From JBGVSA01 sp041807905 (lineage in GTDB: Bacteria; Pseudomonadota; Gammaproteobacteria; Burkholderiales; Rhodocyclaceae): a DNA stretch of 16,060 nucleotides. The position numbers were made by a program, and so were the translations under genes. Of the stretch, positions 1 to 7,338 are shown piece by piece. Position 1 is the first letter of the stretch; each line of letters opens with the position of its first letter. The stretch lies in contig NZ_JBGVSA010000045.1 in NCBI RefSeq assembly GCF_041807905.1, positions 1 to 16,060 of the forward strand, given 5' to 3'. Below the pieces are notes generated by a model. The model searched no databases. It worked only from the letters and a program-made list of their open reading frames with translations, and was not told where the DNA came from.

Positions 1-428
1 CGGCTCCGGCGACATCGAAAGCACGTTCCATGATCAGCGCGCTGACATGCAGGACACACTTGTTGCTCAATGCCTAGGCGCGTAACCCTGCTGAGTAGAC
101 GCGACAGTCGGCCACATTGTGCACAGGCGCGCTCTTCGCGAAAATGCACTGAGCATGAATTGCAGGCCGGGCCGTAAGGCGTGATACGCCCGATGGCATA
201 ACTGAGAGCTCCGCACCGTGCACACGGAACGCTCTGCTCGCACCGACGACACAACGCTTCAGGCTCACTGACAGGAAGGCGAGCAGGGATATTGCAGCGA
301 GGACAAAGCCTAGGTTTGAATACCCGCGCATAGCAACTCCCACAGTAGCCATGCCCTTTGTAAGTGCGATGGTATTTTGAGGTCAGTCTGCCGCACTCAT
401 CGCAGCGCACATCACTAATTGTGCCCAT
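1..428 (-). CDS. Protein with nine CxxC zinc knuckles (partial, runs off left edge)
   Basis: This frame is open from ATG at 428 to the window edge, giving 142 codons. An in-frame TGA lies one codon upstream of the ATG, which fixes this as the earliest ATG. The translation holds nine CxxC pairs at residues 9/12, 29/32, 42/45, 60/63, 69/72, 89/92, 102/105, 125/128 and 136/139, in the form of consecutive zinc ribbons. Aromatic and glycine spacers separate them, for example GHGYCGSC and ITPYGPACNSC. Such arrays bind nucleic acid or protein, and nothing catalytic is visible in this part. The start lies 48 bases after the DUF4238 stop on the same strand, so it may belong to the tns operon. Similar zinc-ribbon arrays occur at the N-terminus of some integrase-like proteins of mobile elements. 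That is a recollection, not something shown here, and the C-terminal part outside the window would decide. Confidence 0.75.
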   Translation of the reverse strand, partial: MGTISDVRCDECGRLTSKYHRTYKGHGYCGSCYARVFKPRLCPRCNIPARLPVSEPEALCRRCEQSVPCARCGALSYAIGRITPYGPACNSCSVHFREERACAQCGRLSRLLSRVTRLGIEQQVCPACQRADHGTCFRCRRS

Positions 429-476
429 GTCTCAACTGCATGGCCACAAAGAGAGTTTCATATGGCGTGTCCATGC

Positions 477-1403
477 CTAACCTTGGACGACACCGCCGTG
501 TCGGTACATTTCTTCAATGAATTTTCGAACATAAGCCTTCTTTGCCTCTATCGCGGAATGAGCGCGAGCCCAGCCAAGGTGCTTGCGGACGAAGTCCCCA
601 TGTTCGGAACTGTTTGCAAAGGCCCGTGTCGCGTTACCTAAAACATAGAGGTTTATCAATGCGGCTCTTAGCGGGACCGGCAAGTAATCGAAAGCTATGA
701 CATCCGGGTTGGTAGAGTAGATCATTGCTTTGCGAGGACTAAGGGAGACAACATAGAGAAACTGCGTAAGAAAGCCCCCCTGACGGAAGCAGGGATAATC
801 GCTAGTGATCAGGCAATCCGTGTCAAAAACGTACTCAATCGCTTTTGCGTGAAGCAGCCCATCAGAAAATGGTTGGCCCAAGATGGGCCTCCTTTCATTT
901 TGAACGAATAGCCCGAACGCCACCACGCCAGTCGAGGGCGAGTCTTCAATGTAGTCAATTACCTCGTCGATACTGCTGCAAGAGAGCCCCGAGCCTTCCT
1001 TCAGTTTGTTGCGCATTCTGTCGAGGTCGTCGCTAACGTCCATCTGCGAAAGTATTTCTGGGTGACGAGCTTCAAGGCATACCAAATAGATTGCCAGCTC
1101 CCGCATTTCCTCCTTATTTAGCGCGCCGAACGGGACGCTACGAATGCGCGCAACTATCTTGTGCCCTAACTCATCCAATTGAGGAGTGACAATAGTTGAC
1201 TCGATCTCAAACTCGCCATCTGGAAGACGTATCTTGTACAAGTCATCTTGCGAACCGGAGCGTCGTATGGCGACCTCCTTGCATTCAAACTTGTTTGCTT
1301 CGGAAACAACTCGAAATCTATACAGCCTGTCAGAAGCTCCAGATATAGCCCAAGCCTTCAGGAAGTGCTGTGGTACATAGTGGTGATTAACTGGCACACC
1401 CAT
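477..1403 (-). CDS. DUF4238 family protein
   Basis: The protein has 308 residues from ATG at 1403. The frame is open further upstream to 1484, but ATG 1403 directly precedes the conserved N-terminus (NHHYVPQHFLKAWA) and has a GAGGA-type ribosome site about ten bases before it. DUF4238 proteins typically start with an H-Y-V-P-x-x-x-L-x-x-F/W motif, followed by a GxLYRF-like strand and a central S-D-x-P segment. Here these are DRLYRF and CLITSDYPC. No signal peptide or membrane segment is evident. The molecular function of the family is not established, and the paired histidines and the SD motif could be catalytic or structural. The gene lies 16 bases after the nuclease gene and is probably cotranscribed with tns, so it is early cargo or an accessory gene of the element. 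The family assignment rests on motifs only. Confidence 0.72.
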   Translation of the reverse strand: MGVPVNHHYVPQHFLKAWAISGASDRLYRFRVVSEANKFECKEVAIRRSGSQDDLYKIRLPDGEFEIESTIVTPQLDELGHKIVARIRSVPFGALNKEEMRELAIYLVCLEARHPEILSQMDVSDDLDRMRNKLKEGSGLSCSSIDEVIDYIEDSPSTGVVAFGLFVQNERRPILGQPFSDGLLHAKAIEYVFDTDCLITSDYPCFRQGGFLTQFLYVVSLSPRKAMIYSTNPDVIAFDYLPVPLRAALINLYVLGNATRAFANSSEHGDFVRKHLGWARAHSAIEAKKAYVRKFIEEMYRHGGVVQG

Positions 1404-1419
1404 CACGTTGGTTCCTCGA

Positions 1420-1923
1420 TTACTTTCTTGCGGAGCTGTGTCGTCTATCCCTGCGCCACATCCATGGCGCAACAGGATCCTCATCCATCCATAAGCCTCG
1501 TCTTGAATAGCGTGCCTCGTCTTGCAAGACGTAGAAGCTACGGTCAGTTACGTATTGATCATAAACCCACGCCATCCCGCGTCGAACCTGTTCAGCATTG
1601 ACATCTATACCTTTGCATTCAACGCGTGCAACCTGGCGGGGAGTGTCTGTCACAGCGTATTTCTTTGCTTGGCCTATCACATGTATCTTTGCTTCGACGC
1701 CAAAGCACAATTCCGAAAGCGACTGCTTTGAACGTTGACCGAAAGGCTGATTCTTCTCCGGAGCATCAATCTCAGACAGGCGCACGCGGATCTGCTGACG
1801 ATCATGCAATACCGTAACCGTGTCTCCGTCGGACACACCAACCACAGGAGCGGAAAAGGTCTCCGCCGCTATTGCCCCCACGCTGCACAACGCAACAAGG
1901 CCAACAAGGAACTGTCTAAGCAC
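1420..1923 (-). CDS. Secreted thermonuclease (staphylococcal nuclease fold)
   Basis: This 167-residue protein begins at GTG 1923, preceded by AGAAGG at six bases. A TTG at 1950 is the longer alternative. Residues 1-20 are a hydrophobic Sec signal ending AIAA, predicting a periplasmic or extracellular product. Key SNase residues are recognisable by motif alignment: D32 and D34 in SDGDTV (calcium site), R48, D53 and E56 in R-LSEID-APE (equivalents of R35, D40, E43), and R96 (equivalent of R87), followed by GIDVN and VRRGMAWVY. All catalytic positions are intact, so an active calcium-dependent DNA/RNA nuclease is likely. Its ribosome site overlaps the tniQ stop codon and only ten bases separate the genes, suggesting coupling to the tns operon. 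Whether it is cargo or helps transposition is unknown. Because the signal directs it out of the cytoplasm, a direct role at transposon ends is less likely. Confidence 0.85.
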   Translation of the reverse strand: MLRQFLVGLVALCSVGAIAAETFSAPVVGVSDGDTVTVLHDRQQIRVRLSEIDAPEKNQPFGQRSKQSLSELCFGVEAKIHVIGQAKKYAVTDTPRQVARVECKGIDVNAEQVRRGMAWVYDQYVTDRSFYVLQDEARYSRRGLWMDEDPVAPWMWRRDRRHSSARK

Positions 1924-1933
1924 GTCGTGCCTT

Positions 1934-3070
1934 CTAAGTATCCGATGCAAGAGCGGTGCGCCTATGCAACGCTTTCATCATTCGATCGACCTCCCTTTGC
2001 GAACGAGGACGAAACTGACCTATGCCCGATGAGAACCGCTTGGGTGCCGTTCGCGTAACGCGTCTGTCCGGCAGTGCTTCTGCAATTCTCAATAGCGGGG
2101 AGCCGCACGGAACTCCGTCAGGAAACAATGCTTGTCTGCTCAAACCGGTATTCGACAGTTCGGATAGCAGCCGATCAAATGACATGGACATTAATTTGCC
2201 GACACAATCGAGTAGGCCTGTTCGCTGGCGTAAGGTTAGTTTTTCAAGAGGAACGAATCCGAGGTCGTGCAATGCCTCCGAATTGATCCTCGATGCAAAA
2301 ACCTCCATCGCTGCTGTTTGCGGACGTAGTGTTCGACGTACCAAGCCGACATAGAACGCCATGATTGCGAACCATGCTCGCACGGAGGTCGCCGCTCCCA
2401 AATAGGTAGCTTGACCGACTTTAATCGTATTGTCGGTAGCGATCTGTAGCTGTCGGGCGCTTGGGAGCTCATTGTGCCAAGGCGCCCCCCGCCACAAGCT
2501 CTCGCGACATGCCGTACAGGAGTCCACTCGATCCGAAGCCTTTGCTCGATGAGGCTCCAGCGAGGCACCGCAATGTGGGCACGTTTCCAGTAGCTGACAT
2601 CCGTGGCGCACACAAATGCAATGCCAAGCAAAGCGCCACTGAAGCCGAAAGAACGGATCCTTGTCCTCCGCCAGGCACACCGGGCAGTATTGCATTCGAC
2701 CGACACGCCGACGATTTCGGGGACCCACCGACAGTATCCACGGCCAGGATTGATTTGCGGGGGGATCGGCCAGCAATACGCGTCGAGCAACGGGAAGCAA
2801 AGTCGCTTGTCCCAGCAGCGCTGGTGCTGCGCCACTCAAAGCCCCTAGAACCTCAAGTAGTGCAGCTCGGGGCTGCCGATCCAGGTCCATCGCCCATACA
2901 CGCTGCATAGGCCAAACAACACCCACGAAAGCGAGCGGATCACATCCATTTGCTAGCGCAGTCCGAATGAGCCATGAGGACAGGATCTCATCGGGCTGCA
3001 ACGACGTTGGTACCGCCCAACTCGCAGCTAACCGAAAAGCTCCCGGATGCCACGAGTAGGACGAATCCAT
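1934..3070 (-). CDS. tniQ: TniQ/TnsD-like target-site selection protein
   Basis: The protein has 378 residues from ATG 3070, with GAGAAG just upstream. It starts inside tnsC, a 43-base overlap. The N-terminus has the TniQ signature (P-x-S-L-Q-P-D-E-I-L-S-S-W-L, residues 21-34). A zinc-binding module follows: C129/C132 (YCPVC), then FFRLQWRFAWHCICVRH with C151, C153 and H156, then C164/C167 (CPHC), and a further pair at C185/C188. The C-terminal half (about 190-378) is less conserved and would hold the DNA-reading part. In Tn7, TnsD recognises the chromosomal attachment site and recruits TnsC. Only one TniQ protein is seen here and the element sits in comM, so this is the natural candidate for comM recognition. 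That role is inference. It is shorter than Tn7 TnsD (about 500 residues) but usual for TniQ of Tn6022-type elements. Confidence 0.9.
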   Translation of the reverse strand: MDSSYSWHPGAFRLAASWAVPTSLQPDEILSSWLIRTALANGCDPLAFVGVVWPMQRVWAMDLDRQPRAALLEVLGALSGAAPALLGQATLLPVARRVLLADPPANQSWPWILSVGPRNRRRVGRMQYCPVCLAEDKDPFFRLQWRFAWHCICVRHGCQLLETCPHCGASLEPHRAKASDRVDSCTACRESLWRGAPWHNELPSARQLQIATDNTIKVGQATYLGAATSVRAWFAIMAFYVGLVRRTLRPQTAAMEVFASRINSEALHDLGFVPLEKLTLRQRTGLLDCVGKLMSMSFDRLLSELSNTGLSRQALFPDGVPCGSPLLRIAEALPDRRVTRTAPKRFSSGIGQFRPRSQREVDRMMKALHRRTALASDT

Positions 3071-3921
3071 TTGTTCTTCTCAATGATATCGGTAGTAATC
3101 TTATCGACGCCGCACACAATGGCCTCTTTGGCGCATTCGACTAAAAGGCGATGCAGATTTCCGATGTTTCCTTCGGAGATGCTGTGCAGTTTGCTCGCCA
3201 ACTCGGGCACATGAAGTCGGGAAGGATGTTTGAGAGGTAGCACCTTCTCAAAACTGGCAAGCAGTCGCTGAAAATCTTTATCGAGACTCCAAGTTGGCAG
3301 TGACGCCACATCAAACCGACTCGCGTGCTGTGGATCTGTATGCAGCACACGAACAGCTTCACGCGTTCCGACACCGACGATCGGAATACACAGCTCGTTG
3401 CACAGCAACTTAAGAGCATTCATCACTTCACGCTGTTTGATGGCCGTCCCGGCTAGTAATGAATGAAGCTCGTCAATGATAAGCATCCGGACTTGGCAGG
3501 CACGCATCAGGTGAATCACCTGGTAGCGAAGCTTGGCAACTTGGTCTGTGGCTCGATAGGGCGTCCAGAAGCGTTCAAGGATAGAGATGTACAGCGCTTT
3601 TTCGTCAGCAGTGCTTGGTGCCTCAGCGAGAATGACTGGCCGAACTGGATTGCTGTTCTCATCAACGAAAGACTTTCCACAGAGATCGCCGAAGCGACGA
3701 ATCAAGGTCGTCTTACCATTGTTGGAATCACCGACAATCAGAAGGTTGGGCATGCGTGGCCGCTGCGGCTTGTTCAGCAAACCCTGCATCACATCTAGGA
3801 TCTCGGTCGCCCGCGTATATCCGATCCAGCGAGGCAGATCCATCGCGGCGATGCGCTCTTCATTCGATAGCGCCATGACAGCTGCGAAATCTTGGTGCAG
3901 ATGATCGTAGTTATTCATCAT
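3028..3921 (-). CDS. tnsC: TnsC/TniB AAA+ transposition regulator
   Basis: The protein has 297 residues from ATG 3921. A second ATG follows at once (3918), and an AAGG ribosome site overlapping the tnsB stop suits either. A TTG at 3942 is possible but less likely. Walker A is GDSNNGKTT (residues 64-72, K70) and Walker B is MLIIDELHSL (D150, E151). The downstream PIVGVGTREA strand looks like sensor 1, and a positively charged C-terminal helical lid ends the protein. This is the TniB family, an ATPase that forms filaments on DNA and links target selection by TniQ to TnsA/TnsB at the element ends. The start lies four bases after the tnsB stop, and the 3' end overlaps tniQ by 43 bases, consistent with translational coupling. 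Confidence 0.93.
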   Translation of the reverse strand: MMNNYDHLHQDFAAVMALSNEERIAAMDLPRWIGYTRATEILDVMQGLLNKPQRPRMPNLLIVGDSNNGKTTLIRRFGDLCGKSFVDENSNPVRPVILAEAPSTADEKALYISILERFWTPYRATDQVAKLRYQVIHLMRACQVRMLIIDELHSLLAGTAIKQREVMNALKLLCNELCIPIVGVGTREAVRVLHTDPQHASRFDVASLPTWSLDKDFQRLLASFEKVLPLKHPSRLHVPELASKLHSISEGNIGNLHRLLVECAKEAIVCGVDKITTDIIEKNKWIRPTRGIRELFG

Positions 3922-3925
3922 GGCC

Positions 3926-5860
3926 TTACGCGATATCGTCAAAGGCTTCTACATCATCATCCAAGAGTCCAGCAAAGGGCCGACTCGGCGCAACAGGAGA
4001 GAGAGGCGCCGCTTTGGTGACGCCCGCTGGAGTAGCAGGAGAAATCCCTTTCTCGTGCTCCCTCCTGCGCTGGCTCATACGCCGAGCTTTCTTTGACTTC
4101 TCCTTGGCCTCTTCGACTTTGTCACGGAGCTCGGTGATCGCACGGAGAACCTGGCTTTCGTTGACCGACTGCATACCATCTTTGCGGGCAGTCATTTTCG
4201 CCTGCGAGAACTCCCATATGCTCATGGATGGCAATGCCTGGTTTGCAAACGGCACTTTGAAATAGAGCTTGCTATCCGGCTCGTAGAACCAGATGGTACT
4301 GATGTCACGAGGATCTCGTCGGAACGTGAACAGCCGCTTTCTTTTTGGCGATTTCTCGTCTGACGCGTTGATCCATGACCTAAGTACGTCAGCATAATAA
4401 TTGAGGCCATCGATGGTTACCCCATCCGCTTGAATGGTCCGCTCAAACGATGGCAGAAAGTCGAGCAAGAGCGCATGGCGGTCACTTGGTCGAGGTGGCA
4501 GCCCGCGCCCGGAAGCCTCCGCATTACCGAACATCCCGATCTCCCACTTCTTGGCTGGTGTCATCCCGATAGCAGAGTGCATGCGCTGGTGGTAGACCTT
4601 GCAAATCAGAGTCACGAGCCATTCCTCGAACTCCGATTTCGTCATGACTGCATTCTTCTCCGAGTCGTAGCCTTCTCTGGCTTTGATGTTGGAGAAGGTC
4701 GTGCCGGGCAAGTCGTGAATCTCGTGAAGCAACGTCCCGAGCATCCGCTCTATGTGGCCGCCGTAACGCGGTTGCGCACCGGGTCGGAACTCAAGGTCAA
4801 TGTTGTGCATCAAGCAAGAACGTTTGAAGTTTCCCGACCGAAAATCAGCTCCGTTGTCCGTATGGATCTTGTCCATCACACCCCACACGTCCCAGCGTGC
4901 ATCAACGCCATGAACGGCAAGCCATTCGTCTTTGGGCAGGATGGCGTGCGCAACGCACATCGCAACCGATGTCTCGCTTGGGGGGTCGAATGACAGGTAG
5001 TACCCAACCACCATACGGCTGTGTACGTCGATGGCAAGGGTGATCCATGGCCTCCCGATAGGCTTTCGATGAATGTCATCAACCAAGATGATGTCTGCAG
5101 GCGTGTGGTCGATCTGGACGACTTGCAGCGGGTAGCCTGCATGGGGGAAAGTCCCCGCAGCGGGCATGAACTTGTTCTTGGCTCGCTCTTTGAAGCCTCG
5201 GCTCGATAGCCGCACTCGTTCGCTGAGAGCGCTCACACGGGCACGCACCGTGTTTGCATGCGGAGCTTCCACTCCGCGCTGTTCGCAACGACGCATAACC
5301 TCCAGGACGACCTTCTGTGGTTTTGACCGTTGATGCGTCAAGTAGGTGTCCTTGATGACCTCTTGAATTATCGCCTCTGCATGTTTCGAGATCCGCGAGT
5401 TGCCAGGTTTCCAGCCACGCTTGCGAGGGATAAGCGCAGCTACAACCCCTAAGCTGCGGAAGCGCAATAGCCATCGGTAAAGCGTTGCGGGATCAACTCC
5501 CGCGTCCTTTGCTCGCTCCTCCACTGCACGCCGACCGGAGTCTTGGGCGTCAATCAGCGGCTTGATCGCAGCGTATCGTTGCTCCGCGATCCTCCAATCT
5601 TCGTCCGCAATGTCTTCTGTGTCCGCTGAAGCGACACGTTGCAGCTCGGCGCTCGCATCTGTAACCGGCTTGAGTTCCTGAATACGCAAGGCCCGGCTTC
5701 TTCCGCTTTCGACCTCGACCCCAACCACGGTATCAAAGTCCAGAATTTCGGTAAGCCTCAAGACGACTCCCGCTTGCGATACCAGCTTTCCAGGAGATAG
5801 GTCTAGCTTCTGACGATTAAGCGCGATCCCAGAAGCCGTTTCAGCGTTGTCGTTATCCAT
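3926..5860 (-). CDS. tnsB: TnsB DDE transposase
   Basis: The protein has 644 residues from ATG 5860; the start overlaps the tnsA stop by eight bases. It has an N-terminal helix-turn-helix DNA-binding region (about 85-150, with DPATLYRWLLRFR), then an rve/DDE catalytic core. Catalytic residues are D251 (VVQIDHTPAD), D335 (IHTDNGADF) and E371 (YGGHIERML). The last two are separated by 35 residues, the classic D(35)E spacing. A Mu-type C-terminal beta-barrel follows (about 480-540), then a strongly charged coiled-coil tail (about 570-610) that could contact TnsC. TnsB cuts the 3' ends and joins them to target DNA, and also binds the repeated end sites. Length and motif order match complete family members, and no damage is seen. 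Confidence 0.95.
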   Translation of the reverse strand: MDNDNAETASGIALNRQKLDLSPGKLVSQAGVVLRLTEILDFDTVVGVEVESGRSRALRIQELKPVTDASAELQRVASADTEDIADEDWRIAEQRYAAIKPLIDAQDSGRRAVEERAKDAGVDPATLYRWLLRFRSLGVVAALIPRKRGWKPGNSRISKHAEAIIQEVIKDTYLTHQRSKPQKVVLEVMRRCEQRGVEAPHANTVRARVSALSERVRLSSRGFKERAKNKFMPAAGTFPHAGYPLQVVQIDHTPADIILVDDIHRKPIGRPWITLAIDVHSRMVVGYYLSFDPPSETSVAMCVAHAILPKDEWLAVHGVDARWDVWGVMDKIHTDNGADFRSGNFKRSCLMHNIDLEFRPGAQPRYGGHIERMLGTLLHEIHDLPGTTFSNIKAREGYDSEKNAVMTKSEFEEWLVTLICKVYHQRMHSAIGMTPAKKWEIGMFGNAEASGRGLPPRPSDRHALLLDFLPSFERTIQADGVTIDGLNYYADVLRSWINASDEKSPKRKRLFTFRRDPRDISTIWFYEPDSKLYFKVPFANQALPSMSIWEFSQAKMTARKDGMQSVNESQVLRAITELRDKVEEAKEKSKKARRMSQRRREHEKGISPATPAGVTKAAPLSPVAPSRPFAGLLDDDVEAFDDIA

Positions 5861-6554
5861 GGCGAGAAACCCAAAGTACGGTGTCGTTTCTGAGAGGGAG
5901 GGTCATGTCGCACTCCATCAAACCCAGCGCGAGCATGTGCCAGAGATGAGAGACGCCGACTGCGGCGTCCGCGCGCCCACTGAAGTGACGGCCGAGGAGG
6001 TACTGAAAGGGGGCTTGGCCCATTTCTCGTAGATTCGTGAGAATCCACTGCGTCTCTTCGGAGGGAAACTGCATCCGCTGGTAGCGCCGCAAGAACATGA
6101 TGTTCTCGAAGACTTGATCACGAATCCGCGATTCGTCATGAATTCGAAAGTCCCAGCCCTGCTCTCGTGCGTATCGCAGCGCAGCCTTGAACTTTGGCTT
6201 CATATCAGGCCAGCTCTTCTGAATTTCTTGGCGTGGCTTCACCTCGACGAGCAGAGGTTTGAGGCCTTCGCCCCACGGGTAGTCGCCGGAGCGGAAATAG
6301 ACGAGGAAGTCTGGCGTGTGCAGATAGGTTCGACCATTAAGTGCAATAAATGGGATTTGAACCGGCTGCGGAATGACCTCCAGCACCAAGGGGCTGAATT
6401 CTTTCCTAACCAGAAAGTCACGCTCTAGCGTGGATTCGTAAGGGATAGACTGTTCCCCACGGAACGCCAATGCCCCGGAAACACTGCGTCGGGTCACGCC
6501 GATCTTCCGCATTTGCCGTGGAACTTGAACCACATCGCAGCTATTTGTAGTCAA
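5853..6554 (-). CDS. tnsA: TnsA endonuclease
   Basis: The frame begins with TTG at 6554 (233 residues), with GAGG about eight bases upstream. ATG at 6512 would give a 219-residue product that still contains the whole conserved region, so the start is uncertain. The restriction-enzyme-like core shows STLERDF (E44), TPDFLV (D82) and VEVKPR (E104, K106), matching the acidic and lysine catalytic residues of Tn7 TnsA. The C-terminal part (about 150-233) is the winged-helix TnsA_C region. TnsA cuts the 5' ends while TnsB cuts the 3' ends, so the element should move by cut-and-paste, not by replicative cointegration. The upstream region holds the element end, so TnsB binding may also control this operon. 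It overlaps tnsB by eight bases. Confidence 0.93.
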   Translation of the reverse strand: MTTNSCDVVQVPRQMRKIGVTRRSVSGALAFRGEQSIPYESTLERDFLVRKEFSPLVLEVIPQPVQIPFIALNGRTYLHTPDFLVYFRSGDYPWGEGLKPLLVEVKPRQEIQKSWPDMKPKFKAALRYAREQGWDFRIHDESRIRDQVFENIMFLRRYQRMQFPSEETQWILTNLREMGQAPFQYLLGRHFSGRADAAVGVSHLWHMLALGLMECDMTLPLRNDTVLWVSRHG

Positions 6555-6563
6555 CTGGGGCCT

Positions 6564-6667
6564 CGTCGCGTCTATTTCTATGATTTCTATCGCGCTAATA
6601 AGTGGAATTCTGGAGCTATCTCGTTGTTTTGTAGATCGCAGTGTCGCACTTATTTCTATATATCACA
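6564..6667 (-). repeat. Transposon end with candidate TnsB-binding repeats
   Basis: Two copies of GTCGC-N3-TATTTCTAT are visible on the plus strand at 6565-6581 and 6643-6659, starting 78 bases apart. A third ATTTCTAT lies at 6583-6590, directly after the first copy. An inverted eight-base match to the CACTTATT part lies at 6597-6604. On the minus strand the outermost copy begins eight bases inside a terminal TGTGATAT, the form expected of Tn7-like ends (5' TGT). Multiple spaced TnsB sites are typical of Tn7-like right ends. The spacing and the third site are my reading by eye; only the two 14-of-17 matches are strong. Confidence 0.7.
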
Positions 6668-6672
6668 GCGGC
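6668..6672. other. Candidate 5-bp target-site duplication copy (GCGGC)
   Basis: Tn7-like elements duplicate five bases. The five bases following the inferred terminal ACA are GCGGC, lying in the comM glycine codons just before the PRPGEIS motif. From memory, AbaR islands of Acinetobacter are flanked by ACCGC, whose complement GCGGT falls at the equivalent glycine codons. The second copy would lie at the unseen far end, so this is a prediction. Confidence 0.5.
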
Positions 6673-7326
6673 ATGAATCCGCGTCCGGGCGAGATTTCGC
6701 TTGCTCACAACGGAGTGCTTTTTCTGGATGAACTTCCGGAGTTCGACCGGCGCGTGCTCGAAGCCCTGCGAGAGCCGCTGGAGAACGGCCACATCACCGT
6801 GTCGCGCGTCGCACACAGCGTCGATTACCCTGCGCGATTCCAGCTCGTCGCGGCAATGAACCCCTGCCCCTGTGGTTATCTTGGGCACCCGACGCGCGCC
6901 TGTCGCTGTACGCCCGACCGCGTGGCGCGCTACCGGGCCAAACTCTCGGGGCCGCTGCTCGACCGCATCGATCTGTGCATGGAAGTCTCGCCGCTCAATG
7001 CCGAAGCATTGCAGATGGCGCCGGATGGCGAACGTTCGTCAGAGGTCCGCCGGCGCGTCGTCACCGCTGCGGCACTCCAGCATGAACGGCAAGCCAAGCC
7101 CAACGCCCACCTCGATGCCGCCGGCGTCGAAGCGCATTGCGCGCTTGATGAGCCGGCTTCCGCGCTGCTGCGGCAGGCAATCGAACGCCTCGGGTTGTCG
7201 GGTCGTGCCTATCACCGCACGTTGAAAGTGGCCCGCACCATTGCCGATCTGGCTGGCGCAGCACGCATCGCTGTCCCGCACGTGGCCGAAGCGCTGCAGT
7301 ACCGCCGCGGTCTGCCGGAGCACTAA
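6668..7326 (+). pseudogene. comM: comM (yifB), 3' part, interrupted by the transposon
   Basis: From about 6670 the frame reads as the C-terminal half of the Mg-chelatase-like AAA+ protein ComM. It holds PRPGEISLAHNGVLFLDELPEF (Walker B; written with breaks: PRPGEISLAH, then NGVLFLDELPEF), then the conserved AAMNPCPCGY segment (sensor 1 and cysteine cluster), LLDRIDL, and the C-terminal Mg-chelatase domain ending at TAA 7326. The N-terminal half with the Lon-like domain and Walker A is absent, having been separated by the insertion. ComM is a hexameric helicase that extends branch migration during natural transformation, so the host allele should be disrupted. The open frame continues upstream into the transposon end as far as ATG 6580. 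An ATG also occurs at 6673, so a truncated protein could be made, but it would lack ATP binding. Confidence 0.92.
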
Positions 7327-7338
7327 GGCGCTCCGCGC

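Larger units (their letters stand above)
1..6667 (-). mobile_element. Tn7-like transposon, one end, inserted in comM (partial)
   Basis: A complete minus-strand tnsA-tnsB-tnsC-tniQ set starts about 110 bases inside a junction with the comM reading frame. The tns genes read away from the junction, as in Tn7, where tnsA lies next to the right end. The comM sequence resumes abruptly at 6668. Its upstream half, including the Walker A region, is missing, so the insertion is directly visible. Base composition falls from very GC-rich in comM to more balanced inside the element. Linked genes are a secreted nuclease, a DUF4238 protein and a CxxC-rich protein. The far end lies beyond the left edge, so size and full cargo are unknown. 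No CRISPR array or cas gene is present in this part. Known parallel: the Tn6022/AbaR-type elements of Acinetobacter also use comM as their site. The exact end at 6667 is inferred from the terminal TGTG on the minus strand. Confidence 0.9.

Noticed and set aside
74..352. 92-residue minus-strand frame with a hydrophobic stretch
   Set aside because: It lies within the CxxC-rich gene in a different frame; the regular cysteine pattern shows which frame is real.
2236..2835. 199-residue minus-strand frame inside tniQ
   Set aside because: It is a frame-shifted shadow of tniQ; the zinc motif is only in the tniQ frame.
1..6667. CRISPR array or cas genes linked to the Tn7-like element
   Set aside because: Some Tn7-like elements carry them, but no regularly spaced repeats or Cas-like proteins are seen in the part present here.
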